A DNA stretch of 8,595 bases. Origin: FEB-35 sp050263095. GTDB taxonomy: Bacteria > Desulfobacterota > Deferrimicrobia > Deferrimicrobiales > Deferrimicrobiaceae. Where the stretch lies: positions 1 through 8,595 of the forward strand of contig JBLNEW010000094.1 of assembly GCA_050263095.1 (NCBI GenBank). Direction: 5' to 3'. The notes beneath the pieces were generated by a model. It saw only the letters and a program-made list of their open reading frames with translations. It had not been told where the DNA came from and made no database searches. Both the position numbers and the translations under genes were made by a program. This document shows positions 6,495-8,595 of the stretch, piece by piece. The stretch's first letter is position 1. The number at the start of each line of letters is the position of its first letter.

Positions 6495-8595
6495 ATGAAG
6501 AGAAGGGGATGTTTTAAAACAGCCTTGGCGTCGTTGGCGATCCCTGTGATAGTGCTGGCCTCCTCGAGCATCTCCATGGCGGAGGTCATGTGCAGCAGCG
6601 GCAGGACGATCACCGTCGACGTGGCGGCGATCGACACTGCCCTTGTGTTCAACAGGCTCGGGGCGCAAAACGTGAACGCGATGGTATATGCGCTTCGAAG
6701 GGACGTTATCAACGTGGACAGCAATCGGACGCTGAACAACGGCGGCGCCGCGGTGCCCGGACGGCTTGCCCTGCGCCCGGACAAGCGGCCCCGCCCGATC
6801 ACCATACGCGCCGGGGAGGGCGACTGCCTGACGGTCAACTTCAGTAATTTGCTCACGCCTGTCGCCAATCCGTTCGACCCTGTCGCGCCGGGGGTTCAGG
6901 GGCAGAATCCCGACCTGCTGCCCGTCGACGAGCAGACAGCCGGCCGGTTTGCGGGCATTCACTTCCAGGGCCTTGAACTGTTGAGCGGTATCGCCGACGA
7001 CAGTTCGTATGTAGGCGAGAATCCCAACAGCCTCGTCCCCGCCGGCGGAAGCGCGACATATCGCGTTTACGCGGCCAGGCAGGGGACTTTTCCGATCTCG
7101 AGCTACGGAGCCACTTTCGGCAGCGAGGGGCTTCAGGGGAGCAACGCAAGCGGCCTTTTCGGTGTGGTGACCGTCGAGCCTCGCGGCGCGAAATTCTACC
7201 GCAGCCAGGTGACCGAGGAAGAGATGCGGCTGGCGACCGTCGGCGCCACCGGTGACGGCCATCCTGTCCTCGACTATGAAAAGACTTATCCGAACAGCGA
7301 GCCGTGGCTATCGGAAGGGAAGGCGGGGCTGCCGGTCCTCAATATGTTGACGGCGGGCAACGAGCTGGTCCACACGGACATCAACGCGATCGTTACGGGA
7401 CCCGGCGGGGCGGCGGACCCGTTTTTCTCCGCAAGCGCCTACCCGCTCGAGTCTGCCGGGAAGCGGAATCCCACCGTCCCGAACCGCATGCAGCCTTTCC
7501 GGGAGTTCACGGTCGTGTTCCACGACGAAGTGGCGACCCAGCAGGCGTTTCCGTTCTGGTACACGGCGCCCGGCGGAGATACGGCTCTCCTGCCCTGGAA
7601 ATATCTCCTGGAGGGCGTAAAGGACGGGTTCATGATCAACTACGGTTCTGGCGGAATCGGCTCGGAGATCATCGCCAATCGACTCGGCGTAGGCCCGATG
7701 CACGACTGCCTGGGATGCAACTACGAAGAGTTCTTTTTGACTTCATTCACCGTGGCGGACCCGGCGATGGTCGTGGACGTCCCGGCCAACACCGGGCTGG
7801 AGAGCTGCCGTCCCGATACCGGCGCCGGTTGCGCCGACGTCGGCCCAAAGGCGTCCTTTGCCTTCTACCCCGAAGACCCGGCCAACATCCATCACAGCTA
7901 CATGAACGACGCGGTCAGGTTCCGGAACGTTCATGTGGGATCTGAGCAGCACATTTTCCACCTGCACAATCACCAGTGGCTGTTTTCCGCGAACGACGAC
8001 GACGCCAACTACCTGGACGCTCAAGGCGTCGGGCCGGGATCCGGCTACACGTACGAGATCAATTTCGGGGGCTCCGGCAACCGGAACAAGTCGGCGGGGG
8101 ATGCCATATTCCACTGCCACTTCTATCCCCACTTCGCACAGGGGATGTGGGAGCACTGGAGGCACCACGACGTTTTCGAGGCCGGAACGCTTCTCGAAGT
8201 GAGCGGCGGCGCGGCGGCCTTCCACACGGCCCCGTTCGCTCTCGGGATCGGAAAGCCGGCGGCGGGGGCCCGCGCCCTGCCCGACGGCGAGATAGCGGCC
8301 GGGACGCCGATTCCGGCGCTCGTCCCGCTCCCCGGCAGGCCGTTGGCGCCGATGCCGGCGCCGGGAGTGACGGTGAAGGCGAACCCGAACCGCGTGGTTC
8401 CGTCGGCGTCGCACGCGACGGGTCCGGAGGACGACGGGAAAGTCCCCGTCGGCAGCCTAGCCTCCGTCCCGAGGAACCCGGACGGCAGCCTCGCGATCGG
8501 CAGGAACCCCGGATATCCTTTCTGGATCGCCGGCATCGAGGACATAGTGGGGCAGCGTCCGCCCACCCCGCCGCTCGACATGGATCAGGGCACGG
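6495..8595 (+). CDS. Large exported MofA/OmpB-like multicopper oxidase, 3' end beyond window
   Basis: An open frame of 700 codons runs to the window edge without a stop. AGGAGG at 6481-6486, eight bases upstream, fixes the ATG. A signal peptide (residues 1-29, likely cleavage after SISMA) directs export. The first cupredoxin-like domain (about 95-230) has HFQG at 156-159 and GTFPISSYGAT at 197-207, where canonical oxidases have HWHG and an HSH motif, so trinuclear copper ligands are missing there. A later domain (about 470-570) has HxxHxHxH at 486-493 and HCHxxxHxxxxM at 540-551, giving type-1 ligands His486, Cys541, His546 and Met551 by analogy plus trinuclear histidines. Extra cysteines 405/408 (CLGC) and 438/446 could form disulfides. 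A proline-rich linker follows near 585-625. The family includes putative Mn(II) oxidases (MofA) and Geobacter OmpB, linked to Fe(III) reduction, both much longer than usual laccases. The substrate cannot be told; the missing part should hold the remaining copper ligands. Confidence 0.9.
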   Translation, partial: MKRRGCFKTALASLAIPVIVLASSSISMAEVMCSSGRTITVDVAAIDTALVFNRLGAQNVNAMVYALRRDVINVDSNRTLNNGGAAVPGRLALRPDKRPRPITIRAGEGDCLTVNFSNLLTPVANPFDPVAPGVQGQNPDLLPVDEQTAGRFAGIHFQGLELLSGIADDSSYVGENPNSLVPAGGSATYRVYAARQGTFPISSYGATFGSEGLQGSNASGLFGVVTVEPRGAKFYRSQVTEEEMRLATVGATGDGHPVLDYEKTYPNSEPWLSEGKAGLPVLNMLTAGNELVHTDINAIVTGPGGAADPFFSASAYPLESAGKRNPTVPNRMQPFREFTVVFHDEVATQQAFPFWYTAPGGDTALLPWKYLLEGVKDGFMINYGSGGIGSEIIANRLGVGPMHDCLGCNYEEFFLTSFTVADPAMVVDVPANTGLESCRPDTGAGCADVGPKASFAFYPEDPANIHHSYMNDAVRFRNVHVGSEQHIFHLHNHQWLFSANDDDANYLDAQGVGPGSGYTYEINFGGSGNRNKSAGDAIFHCHFYPHFAQGMWEHWRHHDVFEAGTLLEVSGGAAAFHTAPFALGIGKPAAGARALPDGEIAAGTPIPALVPLPGRPLAPMPAPGVTVKANPNRVVPSASHATGPEDDGKVPVGSLASVPRNPDGSLAIGRNPGYPFWIAGIEDIVGQRPPTPPLDMDQGT
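6510..6521. repeat. Palindrome TGTTTTAAAACA inside the oxidase signal-peptide coding region
   Basis: A perfect 12-bp palindrome covers codons 6-9 of the multicopper oxidase. Its core GTTTTAAAAC is identical to the core of the intergenic palindrome at 6275-6284, 236 bp upstream. In a GC-rich coding region such an AT-rich palindrome stands out. It may be a second operator half of a looping arrangement, or only the result of encoding CFKT. Confidence 0.35.

Noticed and set aside
7707..7718. CLGC in the oxidase as a c-type heme site
   Set aside because: The CXXC is followed by Asn rather than His, so it is not a CXXCH heme-binding motif; a disulfide or metal site is more likely.
7304..7945. 213-codon plus-strand open frame within the oxidase region
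   Set aside because: It is out of frame with the multicopper oxidase, whose reading is continuous from 6495 to the window end with clear copper motifs.
7743..8414. 223-codon minus-strand open frame
   Set aside because: It is opposite the copper-ligand region of the oxidase; its Arg/Val-rich translation shows no family resemblance.

Overview
The window is GC-rich and carries five protein genes, four complete and one cut by the right edge, with no RNA gene, transposase or CRISPR array. Its content resembles a metal- or respiration-versatile member of the Desulfobacterota/Desulfuromonadia (Geobacter-like). The basis is a very large multicopper oxidase of the MofA/OmpB kind, a multi-PAS histidine kinase of a style frequent in that group, and a stand-alone DsbD/CcdA-type membrane protein paired with a TlpA-like thioredoxin. 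This placement is inference from gene content, not a database match.

Layout. Positions 1-56 hold the tail and a strong intrinsic terminator of an upstream gene outside the window. A secreted YVTN/YncE-like beta-propeller protein with flanking beta-sandwich-like regions follows on the + strand (142-2085). It converges, with overlapping stop codons, on a two-gene minus-strand operon: a DsbD/CcdA-type membrane protein (2556-3263) and then a TlpA/ResA-like thioredoxin (2082-2546). A 299-bp AT-rich divergent intergenic region (3264-3562) separates that operon from a membrane-anchored sensor histidine kinase with four PAS domains (3563-6175). A second AT-rich gap (6176-6494) contains a perfect 16-bp palindrome and a weak sigma-54-like site. 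It leads into the exported multicopper oxidase (6495 to the right edge, about 700 codons, no stop reached).

How the genes may work together (inference): the oxidase and the propeller protein are exported, and the DsbD/CcdA-TlpA pair would supply reducing power outside the cytoplasm for cysteine or copper-site maturation. The kinase could sense redox or metal state in the cytoplasm; its second PAS domain has an unusual four-cysteine cluster. No response regulator is visible, so its output is unknown. The most notable points are the oxidase's first cupredoxin-like domain, which has lost the usual copper-ligand histidines while the type-1 and trinuclear motifs lie unusually early in the chain, the PAS cysteine cluster, and a shared GTTTTAAAAC palindrome core before and just inside the oxidase gene.
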